Assembly (NCBI GenBank): GCA_964599885.1
Contig: CAZRHH010000001.1
Location: 85,745-149,744 of the forward strand
Reading direction: 5' to 3'
DNA: 64,000 nt
From: CAZRHH01 sp964599885
Lineage (GTDB): Bacteria; Chloroflexota; Dehalococcoidia; DSTF01; JACRBR01
The translations under genes and the position numbers were made by a program. Under the pieces are notes generated by a model. The model did no database searches. It was not told the origin of the DNA and saw nothing but the letters and a program-made list of their open reading frames with translations. Position 1 is the first letter of the stretch, and each line of letters begins with the position of its first letter. Positions 15,679-23,748 of this stretch are shown piece by piece.

Positions 15679-16892
15679 ACGATACCGGCGGCGACAAGAA
15701 CGGCAAGAGCGCGTGGCTTCAGCCCTAGTTCGGTGCAGAACACATCGACGTTGTGTTCGCCGAGCAGCGGCGCACGCGCGGTACGCCACGGTGTAGCGGG
15801 CATCACAACCGGAGCGCCGGGCTGGACCACTGTACCGGCCCCAGGATGTTCCACGTGAGCGAAGAACCCCCGCGCGTTGTGTTGTCCGAGCGCGTCGGCG
15901 AGCACCTCGCCCGGATCGAGCACTTCAGTCATCGGGATGCGTAGTTCCTGGGCTTCGCTGACGGCTTGGCTTCGGGTTCGGGTGGCGAGCCAGGCGTCCA
16001 TGTGCGCGTCGATTTCTTCGGCGTGGCCGAGCGGTTCCGCCTGAACGTCGGGCGCGTCGAGCCGCGGATCCTGCATGAGTACGGCAATGAGATCGTGAAA
16101 GCGGTTGTGACAATGCACATGGACATAGCCATCAGCGCATGAACGCACGGTCGACGGATAGAGGCGGTTTGGCGCGAAGCCTGCAGGGCGCGCTCCATTG
16201 CGCACCTGTGGCCGGCGCATCATGGACTCGCGCTGCAGGGCGCCGGCGAGCAAGAAGCCGGCCGCTTCGCTGCGTGCGACGTCGACGCGCTGGCCAGCGC
16301 TCCTGGCATCACCGTCCGCTTCACGAGCACGGAGGGCGGCTAACGTTCCAAGCGCGGCATGTGCGCCCGCCTGGAATTGCGCCTGGGAGCCGTACGGCTT
16401 GACCGGTTCGCGGTCGGGATCGCCATTCAGCGAAAGGTAGCCACTAAGCGCCAGGTCGACGATCTCGGTGCTGCGCCAGGCGGCGCGCGGTCCGTCGAGC
16501 CCAAACGGCGTGATCGTGGTGACGACCAGTGTTTCGTGGATAGCTTCGATCGCGTGCAGGTTGAATCGAGGATCTCTCAGCTCGTGCTCGTCGACGATGA
16601 GGATGTCTGCGTGTGCGAGGAGACGTTGGAGCAGCACCGCGCCTGTCGCCGTTGCCAGGTCCAACGTGATGCTGCGCTTGCCGGCGGCCAGATGAAGGTG
16701 TGGCGCGGAGGTCTCGGCGTTCGGAATGTCGCCGAGAAACGGGCCGGCGCGCCGGAGGGAATCACCGATACGCGGGCGTTCGACCTTCAACACGTCGGCG
16801 CCGAGGCAAGCAAGCAGCTTCGTGCAGTATCCGCCGGCGACGCCGTCCGACACGTCTATGACACGCAGGACTTCGAGCGCACCCGCCAACAC
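15675..16892 (-). CDS. Family III CoA-transferase homologue lacking the catalytic Asp
   Basis: The 405-residue product has the family III fold signatures: LRVIDVSDGVAGGYCTKLLA, CLGADVLKVERP, and GLDGPRAAWR near residue 131. In the helix that normally carries the catalytic Asp (D-x-x-A-G-x-x-A-A), this protein reads QFQAGAHAALGTLAAL, with Gln172 in place of the Asp. The rest of the scaffold is intact. It is coupled to the next gene by an ATGA overlap. It is probably a structural or regulatory partner of the active subunit, or it has a different reaction. Two-gene family III systems are known (succinyl-CoA:malate CoA-transferase of Chloroflexus), but an Asp-less partner would be a distinguishing feature. 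Confidence 0.8.
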   Translation of the reverse strand: MLAGALEVLRVIDVSDGVAGGYCTKLLACLGADVLKVERPRIGDSLRRAGPFLGDIPNAETSAPHLHLAAGKRSITLDLATATGAVLLQRLLAHADILIVDEHELRDPRFNLHAIEAIHETLVVTTITPFGLDGPRAAWRSTEIVDLALSGYLSLNGDPDREPVKPYGSQAQFQAGAHAALGTLAALRAREADGDARSAGQRVDVARSEAAGFLLAGALQRESMMRRPQVRNGARPAGFAPNRLYPSTVRSCADGYVHVHCHNRFHDLIAVLMQDPRLDAPDVQAEPLGHAEEIDAHMDAWLATRTRSQAVSEAQELRIPMTEVLDPGEVLADALGQHNARGFFAHVEHPGAGTVVQPGAPVVMPATPWRTARAPLLGEHNVDVFCTELGLKPRALAVLVAAGIV

Positions 16893-16984
16893 ACCCTCCC
16901 GAGGCTAGGGCCTCGTTCTACCACGGCGCGGTGCGATCGCGATATCACCGCACGGCTCGTCGGGAGAAGAGAGGGTGTGCTGGG

Positions 16985-17296
16985 TCAGTTGTCCGCGGCT
17001 GCATTCCGCTGCTCGCGGGTGGCGAGCTTCTCGGCGAATTGCATGCCGTAGTAGCAGGGAACCGCGAGCAAGACGATGGGTATGCCGACCAGGATGCCCT
17101 TCACGCCAACCAGCATGATGAAGAGCCCGAAGGACACGCACAGGCCCATGCCCAGCACCGCGACGATACGGATGATGGCGATGTAGGACGACACCTGTGG
17201 CTGGGGCTCTGGGAGCTCCGGCAGATAGTCGAACTCTTCGTTGTCATCAGCCTCAGAAAGGGCGTTTTCGGCTTCAGCAGGTCGTTCCACGGCCAC
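16985..17296 (-). CDS. Small two-helix membrane protein of unknown function
   Basis: The 103-residue product has an acidic, Pro-rich cytoplasmic N-terminus (residues 1-36) and two hydrophobic helices (about 38-60 and 64-84: IAIIRIVAVLGMGLCVSFGL; GILVGIPIVLLAVPCYYGMQ). A short charged tail follows (EKLATREQRNAAADN). It carries no family signature I recognise. It is divergent from the GGDEF gene, the two starts being ~85 bp apart, so they may share a regulatory region. A chance reading frame is unlikely because the hydrophobic pattern is well formed. Confidence 0.6.
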   Translation of the reverse strand: MAVERPAEAENALSEADDNEEFDYLPELPEPQPQVSSYIAIIRIVAVLGMGLCVSFGLFIMLVGVKGILVGIPIVLLAVPCYYGMQFAEKLATREQRNAAADN

Positions 17297-17381
17297 ATTC
17301 TACCCAGTCACAGCGCTCGCGCCCATAAGACCGGCCATCGGGGGTGCCGATACTTCGAGCAGCGAACGCCACGATCGGGAG

Positions 17382-19295
17382 ATGGGGAGAGTGTTGGAAG
17401 CACCGCGCCCAGTCCAACCTCAGCGCGTGCCCGCGAGCCGCGTGCATCGACTCGCGCCGGAGGGGGCGGGGGCGCTGCTGCTCGCCGTGATGGTCGTCGA
17501 TGTGGCGTTCGGCGCTGGCGTTCCGTTCGTTGTATATCCGCTCCTGGCGGCCGGTCTCCTGACAGCGCTCGCGGCGGCTGCCTCCTCACGAACGGATCGC
17601 CGGCGGCTGGCTGTTGCTGACGATGCGCTCCGTAAAGCGCGCACTGAGCTGGCACTCGTGCAATCTGAGATCGACGGACGTGTCGGTGAGCGCACACGGG
17701 AGATCGAAGCAGAGAACGCTGAGCTCGGCGTCCTCGCGCAGATCGCCACGACGGTCAACATGAGCCTCGACATCGAACAGGTGTATCTAGCGTTCCTCAC
17801 CGAGGCGCGGCGGCTGCTCCCGTTCGACGAGGCATCGATCGCTGTGTACACGCCCGACCGTGCGAGGCTGCGGCTGATGCGCGTTCACGAAGTCGATGGC
17901 AGGCTCGCCGGCGAACAGCACGAACTTGATGCAGCGACGTCGATCCAGGCGTCACTTGTGCCATCGTTGTTCGAAGACATCGAAGCGCAAGGTGACTTTC
18001 GTGAGCGCGAGTGGTTGCTACGAAACAACTTTGTCTGTGGCGCGTCGGTGCCGATCGCGGCGCGGGGTGTGCTGTTGGGTTCGTTTAACGTCGTTTCGGA
18101 CACGCGAGGCACGATCCGCGCCGAACACGTCGAACTGATGGAGCGGATGGCGGAGCCGTTGGCTCTGGCGCTGGATAACAATCGCCTGTACGCGGAGATG
18201 CGCGACATGGCGGAATGTGATGGGCTGACCGGGCTGCCCAACGGCAGGTCACTCCTCAAATATCTGCAGACGGAGATCGCGCGGTGTGCGCGGTACCAGG
18301 GCGTCTGTTCGGTGCTGGTGATGGACATCGACAACTTCAAGGTGTTCAACGACACACTCGGGCACCAGGCCGGGGATGAGTTGCTCGTGAACTTTGGGCG
18401 GCTGCTCCGCAGCACGTGCCGCGACTTCGACATCGTCGGCCGGCCCTCCGGAGACGAGTTCACCGTGCTGCTGCCGGAGACGGGGGGCGAAGACGCGTTC
18501 ACGGTGGCGCAGCGCGTTCACGACGCGCTGGCGGCGGCGGGCTGGCGCTATCCGGGACAGGGCATGCCTGTCACGACGAGCATCGGCGTGGCGACCTATC
18601 CGAGTGACGCCGACAACCACGAGGCGATTCTGAACCGAGGCGACACGGCGATGTACCAGGCCAAAGCGGCAGGTGGCGGCCAGACGCGGCTCGCATCGAG
18701 TATCGTCGATGACGCTGACACCGCCGACGGCCCGCGCCAGGTGCGATTCGGTGTACTCGAAACGCTGGCGAACACGGTCGTGACGCGCATGGCGGAGACG
18801 GGTAGCCGGATGCGCACGTTGGCGTCGTTCACGGCGCAAGCGTCGGTGCAGATCGCCGAGCAGCTATCGATGGCAGAAGCGGACCAGCGCATTCTTCGCG
18901 TCGCGGCGCTTTCGCACGCTCTGGGTATCTTCCCCGAGGAGGACCCTGAGAACTGGAACATCGACAACCCGTGGGGATTGGACCCGGAATTGGATGCGAC
19001 GTACCTGAAGCTTGGCCGGCTCTTCGTCGTCGCCTCCCCGGGCCTCGACCGGGCCGTACAGGCCGTCCACCATCACCACCGGCCGATCTCAGCGCTAGAT
19101 CCGGCGGGCGACACGCAGTTCACGCGGATCCTCGCGGTGAGCGAGGCGTACGCGCGGCGCACGATGCCGGGCGCGGAGCCGCAGCTTTCTTCGCGCGACG
19201 CGATCAACGCGTTGCGCAGCGACGACGCGCTCGATCAAACGATGGTCGAGCAGCTTGCGGTGGCAGTGCGCGCGGATAGCCAGACCGCCGCCTGA
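17382..19295 (+). CDS. Membrane GAF-GGDEF-degenerate HD-GYP signalling protein
   Basis: From the ATG at 17382 the product has 637 residues; in-frame codons upstream would overlap the divergent gene. Two transmembrane helices (about 29-68) lead into a coiled segment (80-115) and a GAF domain (~120-268). The GGDEF domain (~278-438) has DGLTGLPNG, MDIDNFKVFND and the active-site loop SGDEF (356-360) instead of GGDEF. An RxxD product-inhibition site (Arg347-Asp350) lies at the correct five-residue spacing. SGDEF variants can be active diguanylate cyclases. The C-terminal ~190 residues resemble HD-GYP (AALSHALGIF; VHHHHRP; TRILAVSEAY), but the HD pair reads SH and the GYP loop is gone, so it probably binds rather than cleaves c-di-GMP. 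Confidence 0.82.
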   Translation: MGRVLEAPRPVQPQRVPASRVHRLAPEGAGALLLAVMVVDVAFGAGVPFVVYPLLAAGLLTALAAAASSRTDRRRLAVADDALRKARTELALVQSEIDGRVGERTREIEAENAELGVLAQIATTVNMSLDIEQVYLAFLTEARRLLPFDEASIAVYTPDRARLRLMRVHEVDGRLAGEQHELDAATSIQASLVPSLFEDIEAQGDFREREWLLRNNFVCGASVPIAARGVLLGSFNVVSDTRGTIRAEHVELMERMAEPLALALDNNRLYAEMRDMAECDGLTGLPNGRSLLKYLQTEIARCARYQGVCSVLVMDIDNFKVFNDTLGHQAGDELLVNFGRLLRSTCRDFDIVGRPSGDEFTVLLPETGGEDAFTVAQRVHDALAAAGWRYPGQGMPVTTSIGVATYPSDADNHEAILNRGDTAMYQAKAAGGGQTRLASSIVDDADTADGPRQVRFGVLETLANTVVTRMAETGSRMRTLASFTAQASVQIAEQLSMAEADQRILRVAALSHALGIFPEEDPENWNIDNPWGLDPELDATYLKLGRLFVVASPGLDRAVQAVHHHHRPISALDPAGDTQFTRILAVSEAYARRTMPGAEPQLSSRDAINALRSDDALDQTMVEQLAVAVRADSQTAA

Positions 19296-19360
19296 CGGGA
19301 GCGGTGCGACGTTGACCCTTAGGCCGGAGCGCGCTCAGGAAATCCTCAGCGTCTTACTCG

Positions 19361-19600
19361 CTAACCTTCAGTCGCTGCCTCGGCCGCTTGCGCGGGCCGC
19401 TTCAGCATGAAGTAGCTGCTCTCCGGTCGCATGAGGGGGAGTATGCCGGTCAATTCCCAGCCTTCCTCGCCCAGTTTGTCGAGGTAGCCGCGGACGAACC
19501 CGGTGCGGTGCTCACCGCCCTGTCGGATGTACTCCACCCCTTCTGCCGAAATCCTGCCCCTGAAATCCACGTACACAACTTTGTACTGCCAGTTGTCCAT
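19361..19600 (-). CDS. DUF4177-like small protein
   Basis: The 79-residue product is preceded by AAGGAGA eight bases before the ATG. The pattern WQYKVVYVDFRGRIS followed by LDKLGEEGWELTGILPL and YFMLKRP fits the DUF4177 family, a small alpha/beta fold often found as a single-domain protein. No enzyme function is known for the family. It is convergent with the GGDEF gene and otherwise isolated. Confidence 0.7.
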   Translation of the reverse strand: MDNWQYKVVYVDFRGRISAEGVEYIRQGGEHRTGFVRGYLDKLGEEGWELTGILPLMRPESSYFMLKRPAQAAEAATEG

Positions 19601-19735
19601 GACGTCTCCTTAATGGCGACGCTGAACGGACGTCCTGCACGCGATCTCCGGCCGCAGGGCCACCTTTAGTTTGGCACGTTTGCGCGTTGCACGGCGACTG
19701 GAGGCTCGAGTGTGGAAGATGGAGAACGAGAAGCC

Positions 19736-19756
19736 GGATGCGGGATGCGGGATGCG
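19736..19756 (+). repeat. Three tandem copies of GGATGCG
   Basis: Three perfect 7-bp units occur back to back in the spacer between two minus-strand genes. They lie just downstream of the SDR stop and carry no obvious reading frame. This may be simple slippage. Confidence 0.6.
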
Positions 19757-19788
19757 GGAACGTCCGGTGTTCGTTAGCCGTGCCGACG

Positions 19789-20556
19789 TCAGTTCGCGAT
19801 GCCGACGCCGCCGTCGATAACGATCGTTTGGCCGGTGACCATGTCGGCGCCTTCGATGAGGCTGAGGATGAGTTGTGCGACGTGCTCCGGCGAACAGACA
19901 TCCTTCAATGGCGCCTTGTTCGACTCAGCCGCCCGGCCCGCTTCGAAGATACGGTCGCCGAGACCGGCACGCAGCCAGCGCGTGTCGATGAAGCCGGGGG
20001 CGACGCAGTTCACGCGCACGTCGGGACCGAGCACGCGCGCCAGGGCGACCGTCATGTTGATGACGGCGGCTTTCGATGCGGCGTACGCAATCGAGCTGCC
20101 GATGGCGCGGACGCCGGCGACGGAGGCGACATTGACGATGGCGCCGCCGCCGCTCTGCTGCATCGCCTTGGCTGCGGCGCGCGCGCAAAAGAAGGCGCCC
20201 TTCACGTTGACGGCGTAGATGTCGTCCCAGTACTCCTCCTTCATGCCGTCGAGATCGGCGAAGGGTACGAAGTGCGTCATCGCCGCGTTGTTCACGAGAA
20301 TGTGCACGCCGCCGAACCTGGCGACCGCCTGCGCCACCATATCCTGCACTTCGGTGTCCTTCGACACATCGGCCTTTACGAGCAGCGCGCCGGCACCGGT
20401 GGCTCCGACGAGTTTCATCGCTTCACGCGCATCGTTCTCCGAGCGCGAGTAGTTGATGATGACGTTGGCACCGCGGCGGGCGAGATCGAGCGCTGTGGCG
20501 CGTCCGACGCCGACGGCCGAGCCGGTAACAATTGCTGTTTTGCCGCGGACATCCAT
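19789..20556 (-). CDS. Short-chain dehydrogenase/reductase (3-oxoacyl-ACP reductase-like)
   Basis: The 255-residue product is a classical SDR: cofactor loop TGSAVGVGRATALDLARRG (11-29), an Arg after strand 2 (IINYSRSEND) that favours NADPH, NNAA near residue 90, and the catalytic Ser in NVASVAG with YAASK (~155-159). The C-terminal QTIVIDGGVGIAN is typical of FabG-like members. Such enzymes reduce or oxidise 3-oxo/3-hydroxy groups; the substrate is not determined. It is divergent from the MaoC/SDR operon, about 220 bp away across the promoter region, so a related role in acyl-CoA or steroid-like metabolism is plausible. Confidence 0.87.
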   Translation of the reverse strand: MDVRGKTAIVTGSAVGVGRATALDLARRGANVIINYSRSENDAREAMKLVGATGAGALLVKADVSKDTEVQDMVAQAVARFGGVHILVNNAAMTHFVPFADLDGMKEEYWDDIYAVNVKGAFFCARAAAKAMQQSGGGAIVNVASVAGVRAIGSSIAYAASKAAVINMTVALARVLGPDVRVNCVAPGFIDTRWLRAGLGDRIFEAGRAAESNKAPLKDVCSPEHVAQLILSLIEGADMVTGQTIVIDGGVGIAN

Positions 20557-20677
20557 GGCGCCTCCGATGGTCGTTCCTAGCCTCGCCGCATGTTGGCATC
20601 AGCGGAGGGCTTGGGCCAGCGATGAGGCTCCCGCCCGTGGGCGCGGCGCCACGGGCATTCGAGCGGCGATGCTCGCG

Positions 20678-20706
20678 TTGACACTGATTTTCGGCGGTGC
20701 TAGATT
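20678..20706 (+). promoter_or_regulatory. Sigma-70 promoter of the hydratase/SDR operon
   Basis: TTGACA (20678-20683) and TAGATT (20701-20706) are separated by 17 bp. The start would be near 20713, giving a ~60-base leader before the ATG at 20775. The six genes downstream are tightly spaced, so this single promoter can drive them all. Confidence 0.65.
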
Positions 20707-20774
20707 CGAGTCACAGAACTCTCACGTTCACGTAAGACTTTGCGTCGCCGCCGAAGCGGCGAGCCGCGGGGGGT

Positions 20775-21287
20775 ATGCCGATGACGCAAGCGAAGCCATC
20801 CGTCATTACCGAGGAGATGCGCGCTGCGATCGGGGTTGAAGGGCCGCCGGCCGTGCTGGAGGTCGAAAAGACGAACTGCCGCATGTACGCGCGGTCCGTG
20901 GGCCACACCGACGCCATCTTTTACGATGAAGCTGCTGCAAAGGGGCGCGGGTTTCGGGGCGTTGTGGCGCCGCCGGGGTTCATGGGCACGCCTCTCTTCC
21001 GCCCGGGCGGCGGCGGCGGTGCGCCCGGGGAGATGGGCGGCCGTAACTTCAGCGTGCCGTACAAGCGGATCCTGAACGGTGGCACGGATTACGAATACTT
21101 CCCGGACGCGCCCGGCGGCGACGCTATCTGCGCGGGCGACACGATCACGGCACGCTCGAGCATCCTGAGCTTCGAGGAGACAGAGGGCAGCCTCGGGCCG
21201 ATGCTGATCACCAAGCGCCAGACAACGTACACGAACCAGGACGGCAAGCTCGTCGCGAAGATGTACGGCACGCTCATTCAATACTAG
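20775..21287 (+). CDS. MaoC-type dehydratase N-half protein (FAS1-like hotdog), copy 1
   Basis: The 170-residue product matches the N-terminal hotdog half (MaoC_dehydrat_N) of two-part enoyl-CoA hydratases. Recognisable segments are TNCRMYARSVGHTDAIFYDE, the APPGFMGTPLF loop and LVAKMYGTLIQY at the end. In the related copy at 21786-22280 the corresponding site reads SDNPIHYD; here it reads TDAIFYD, so the His of the D-x(4)-H hydratase signature is a Phe. Catalysis therefore likely rests with the partner subunit encoded by the next gene (25 bases downstream). Together they would hydrate a 2-enoyl-CoA, in the style of the heteromeric MaoC hydratases of steroid-degrading actinobacteria. Confidence 0.82.
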   Translation: MPMTQAKPSVITEEMRAAIGVEGPPAVLEVEKTNCRMYARSVGHTDAIFYDEAAAKGRGFRGVVAPPGFMGTPLFRPGGGGGAPGEMGGRNFSVPYKRILNGGTDYEYFPDAPGGDAICAGDTITARSSILSFEETEGSLGPMLITKRQTTYTNQDGKLVAKMYGTLIQY

Positions 21288-21312
21288 ATGGCTGCATTGA
21301 GCGGGAGGTCCT

Positions 21313-21744
21313 ATGGCTGAACAGGTGCACTTTGAAGATGTGAGCGTTGGCGAAGAGATTCCACAACTCAAGAAGAACTGCTCGACGCAACAGCTTGTGC
21401 AGTGGGCGGCGGGGTCCGGCGACTTCTACCAGATTCACTACGACAAGGAGTTCGCGCAGAAGACGGGGCTGCAGGGGTTGATCGTACACGGCGCGCTGAA
21501 GAACGCGTTTCTCGGGCAGCTACTGCACGATTGGGCGGGTGAGAAGGGGCAGGTTCGGAAGTTCGGCTGCGCGTATCGTGGCATGGATGAGCCCAACCAG
21601 GACATCCTCTGCCGAGGTGTCGTGACGAACAAGTATCAAGAGGGCGGCCGAAACTTCGTCGAGTTAGACGTTTGGACCGAGAAGCCCGACGGCAAGAAGA
21701 CATCGCCCGGCAACGCGCTCGTGGCGTTGCCCACGAAGAGCTAG
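21313..21744 (+). CDS. MaoC-family hydratase, catalytic half, copy 1
   Basis: The 143-residue single-hotdog protein has the hydratase-2 motif AAGSGDFYQIHYDKEFA (about residues 35-51), in which Asp and His activate water for addition to enoyl-CoA. TGLQGLIVHGALKNAF is the usual glycine-rich helix following it. A GGGAGG ribosome site precedes the ATG. It probably forms a heteromer with the N-half protein encoded just upstream. A close paralogue (same length, same opening pattern QVHFEDVSVGEE versus QIYFEDVSEGQE) is at 22315-22746, indicating tandem duplication of the two-gene cassette. Confidence 0.87.
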   Translation: MAEQVHFEDVSVGEEIPQLKKNCSTQQLVQWAAGSGDFYQIHYDKEFAQKTGLQGLIVHGALKNAFLGQLLHDWAGEKGQVRKFGCAYRGMDEPNQDILCRGVVTNKYQEGGRNFVELDVWTEKPDGKKTSPGNALVALPTKS

Positions 21745-21785
21745 CGGATCGGTCGCCGCGGCGACCGGCAGAGAGAGGACACACC

Positions 21786-22280
21786 GTGGCTGAAGAGTTC
21801 CAGATCACCGACGAGATGCGCGCGCAGATCGGCAAGGAAAGCGATCCCTGGACGTACGAGGTGACGACAACGAGCGTGCGCATGTATGCGCGCGGCATTG
21901 GGAGTGACAACCCAATTCACTACGACGTCGATCTAGCGAAGGCGGAGGGATACCGCAGCATCGTCGCGCCAGCGGGCTACCTGGGTACTCCGGTCTTCGT
22001 GCCGGGTACGAATGACCCGACGTTCGGCTTTCCGCGTCGCGCCGGCGGGCCGCGCCTTAACGTGCCGACGAAGGGACTGCTTGATGGCGGTACGGAGACG
22101 GAGTACTTCGACGTGATTTGCGCTGGCGACGTGCTGGAAGAAACGTCGCATCTTGCGGACATCAAGACGCGCGACGGCGCGATGGGAAAGATGGTCTTCG
22201 TGACGAACGAATCCGTGTACAAGAACAAGCAAAGCGGCAAGGTCGTCGCAAAGCAGAAGCTGACAAGCATCCACTTCTAG
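21786..22280 (+). CDS. MaoC-type dehydratase N-half protein (FAS1-like hotdog), copy 2
   Basis: The GTG at 21786 (AGAGAGGA upstream) begins MAEEFQITDEMRAQIG; earlier in-frame codons would overlap the previous gene. The product has 164 residues and aligns along its length with copy 1 (VRMYARGIGSDNPIHYDVDL; APAGYLGTPVF; VVAKQKLTSIHF). Unlike copy 1 it keeps the D-x(3)-H-Y-D pattern (DNPIHYD), so this half may itself carry or complete an active site. The following MaoC gene (34 bases downstream) is the likely partner. The two cassettes have probably diverged to take different acyl-CoA substrates. Confidence 0.82.
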   Translation: MAEEFQITDEMRAQIGKESDPWTYEVTTTSVRMYARGIGSDNPIHYDVDLAKAEGYRSIVAPAGYLGTPVFVPGTNDPTFGFPRRAGGPRLNVPTKGLLDGGTETEYFDVICAGDVLEETSHLADIKTRDGAMGKMVFVTNESVYKNKQSGKVVAKQKLTSIHF

Positions 22281-22314
22281 AACGTGCGGGCTTACCGGCC
22301 CGGGAGGATCGAAT

Positions 22315-22746
22315 ATGGGAGACCAGATTTACTTTGAAGACGTGAGCGAGGGGCAGGAGCTGCCGCCGATCAAGATCTCCCCGGACAAGCAGCAACTCGT
22401 GAAGTTCGCGGCCGGCTCTGGCGACTTCAACCCGCTGCACTTCGACGAGAAGTTCGCGACGAACATGGGCATGCCGGAGACGATCGTCCACGGGCGCTTC
22501 AAGTACGCCGTCGTGGGCCGGCTCGTCACCGAATGGATGGGCTACAAGGGGCGCCTGAAGAAAGTGGGCGTGAGCTACCGCGGCATCGATACGCCCAACA
22601 AGGAGATCACCGCGGGCGGCGTCGTCACCGCGAAGAAGCAGGAGAACGGCGAGAACATCGTCGAACTCGATGTCTGGACGCAGGACGTCGATGGCAAGAA
22701 GACGACGCCCGGTACGGCTGAAGTCGCGCTCCCGTCACGCGGATAG
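22315..22746 (+). CDS. MaoC-family hydratase, catalytic half, copy 2
   Basis: The 143-residue hotdog protein has the motif AAGSGDFNPLHFDEKFA (~35-51) with catalytic Asp and His, and GMPETIVHGRFKYAVVG as the glycine-helix region. A CGGGAGGATCG ribosome site precedes the ATG. It is a paralogue of the protein at 21313-21744 and is paired with the N-half protein directly upstream. The expected reaction is hydration of a trans-2-enoyl-CoA to a 3-hydroxyacyl-CoA, followed by oxidation by the SDRs encoded next. Confidence 0.87.
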   Translation: MGDQIYFEDVSEGQELPPIKISPDKQQLVKFAAGSGDFNPLHFDEKFATNMGMPETIVHGRFKYAVVGRLVTEWMGYKGRLKKVGVSYRGIDTPNKEITAGGVVTAKKQENGENIVELDVWTQDVDGKKTTPGTAEVALPSRG

Positions 22747-22761
22747 CTGCTGGAGACCACC

Positions 22762-23748
22762 ATGGGCGCACTTGAAGGTAAGGTCGCCGTCGTTACGGGC
22801 TCCGGGCGCGGGATCGGGCGCGGCATCGCGCTGCTCTTTGCTCGCGAAGGCGCGACGGTGGTGGTCAACGACCCCGGCGTGAGCGTCGATGGCTCGGGGC
22901 ACGACAACGGGCCTGCGGATCAGGTCGTCGCGGAGATCACGTCGGCGGGCGGCACGGCGACATCGAACTTCGACTCTGTCGCGACGGCGGACGGGGGCGA
23001 AGCGATCATCAAGACAGCGCTCGACACTTACGGCCGGATCGACATCCTCGTCAACAACGCTGGCATCCTGCGCGACCGGATGATTTTCAACATGAGCGAG
23101 CAGGAATGGGACGACGTCATCGCGGTCCACTTGAAGGGGCACTTCAACTGCACGAAGCCGGCGTCGATCGTGATGCGGCAACAGCGGTACGGGCGCATCA
23201 TCAACTTCTCATCCGGATCTGGGCTGATCGGCATGCCGGGCCAGGCGAACTACGGCGCAGCGAAGTCTGGAATCGCCGGATTCACACGGGTCGTGGCGAA
23301 GGATCTCGGGCGGTACGGCGTGACGTGCAACGCGATCGCGCCCGGAGCGGCCACGCGCATGACAGCGACCGTCAGCGACAACTCGCGCGAGTTGCGCGCA
23401 CGCGCCGGTATCGGCAGCGCGGCGCCGAACCGCCCACCGGCCGTGCCGCAGTTGCGGGATCCTGAGTACGTCGCGCCGATGGCCGGCTATCTCGCGAGCG
23501 ACGAGGCGTGGAACATCAACGGACAGATCTTTCACGTTGCGGGCGGCACAGTCGGGCTTGCGCATCACCCTACGCCGATGCGGACGCTCTGGAGCGACAA
23601 GATGTGGACGCTCGACGAACTGGCGATGCTGGTGCCGGGGCAACTGATGGCGGGCGTTCCGAACCCTGCGCCACCGCCACCCGACCTCGATGTGGCGGGG
23701 CGACCAGCGAAGCAGCCCGAAGGCGCTCCGGCGGGAGGCGCATCATGA
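22762..23748 (+). CDS. SDR 3-hydroxyacyl-CoA dehydrogenase-like protein (MFE-2 N-domain type), copy 1
   Basis: The 328-residue product has the SDR loop TGSGRGIGRGIALLFAREG (12-30), an Asp-containing strand 2 (VVVNDPGVSVDGSG) suggesting NAD, NNAGILRDRMIFNMSEQEWD and the catalytic Ser with YGAAK (~164-168). The RDRMIFNMSEQEWD block and the insertion after strand 2 are typical of the hydroxyacyl-CoA dehydrogenase domain of peroxisomal multifunctional enzyme type 2. A ~70-residue C-terminal extension (MWTLDELAMLVPGQLM then a Pro-rich tail) goes beyond a normal SDR. The stop overlaps the next gene's ATG. Role: oxidation of the 3-hydroxyacyl-CoA made by the MaoC pair. Confidence 0.87.
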   Translation: MGALEGKVAVVTGSGRGIGRGIALLFAREGATVVVNDPGVSVDGSGHDNGPADQVVAEITSAGGTATSNFDSVATADGGEAIIKTALDTYGRIDILVNNAGILRDRMIFNMSEQEWDDVIAVHLKGHFNCTKPASIVMRQQRYGRIINFSSGSGLIGMPGQANYGAAKSGIAGFTRVVAKDLGRYGVTCNAIAPGAATRMTATVSDNSRELRARAGIGSAAPNRPPAVPQLRDPEYVAPMAGYLASDEAWNINGQIFHVAGGTVGLAHHPTPMRTLWSDKMWTLDELAMLVPGQLMAGVPNPAPPPPDLDVAGRPAKQPEGAPAGGAS

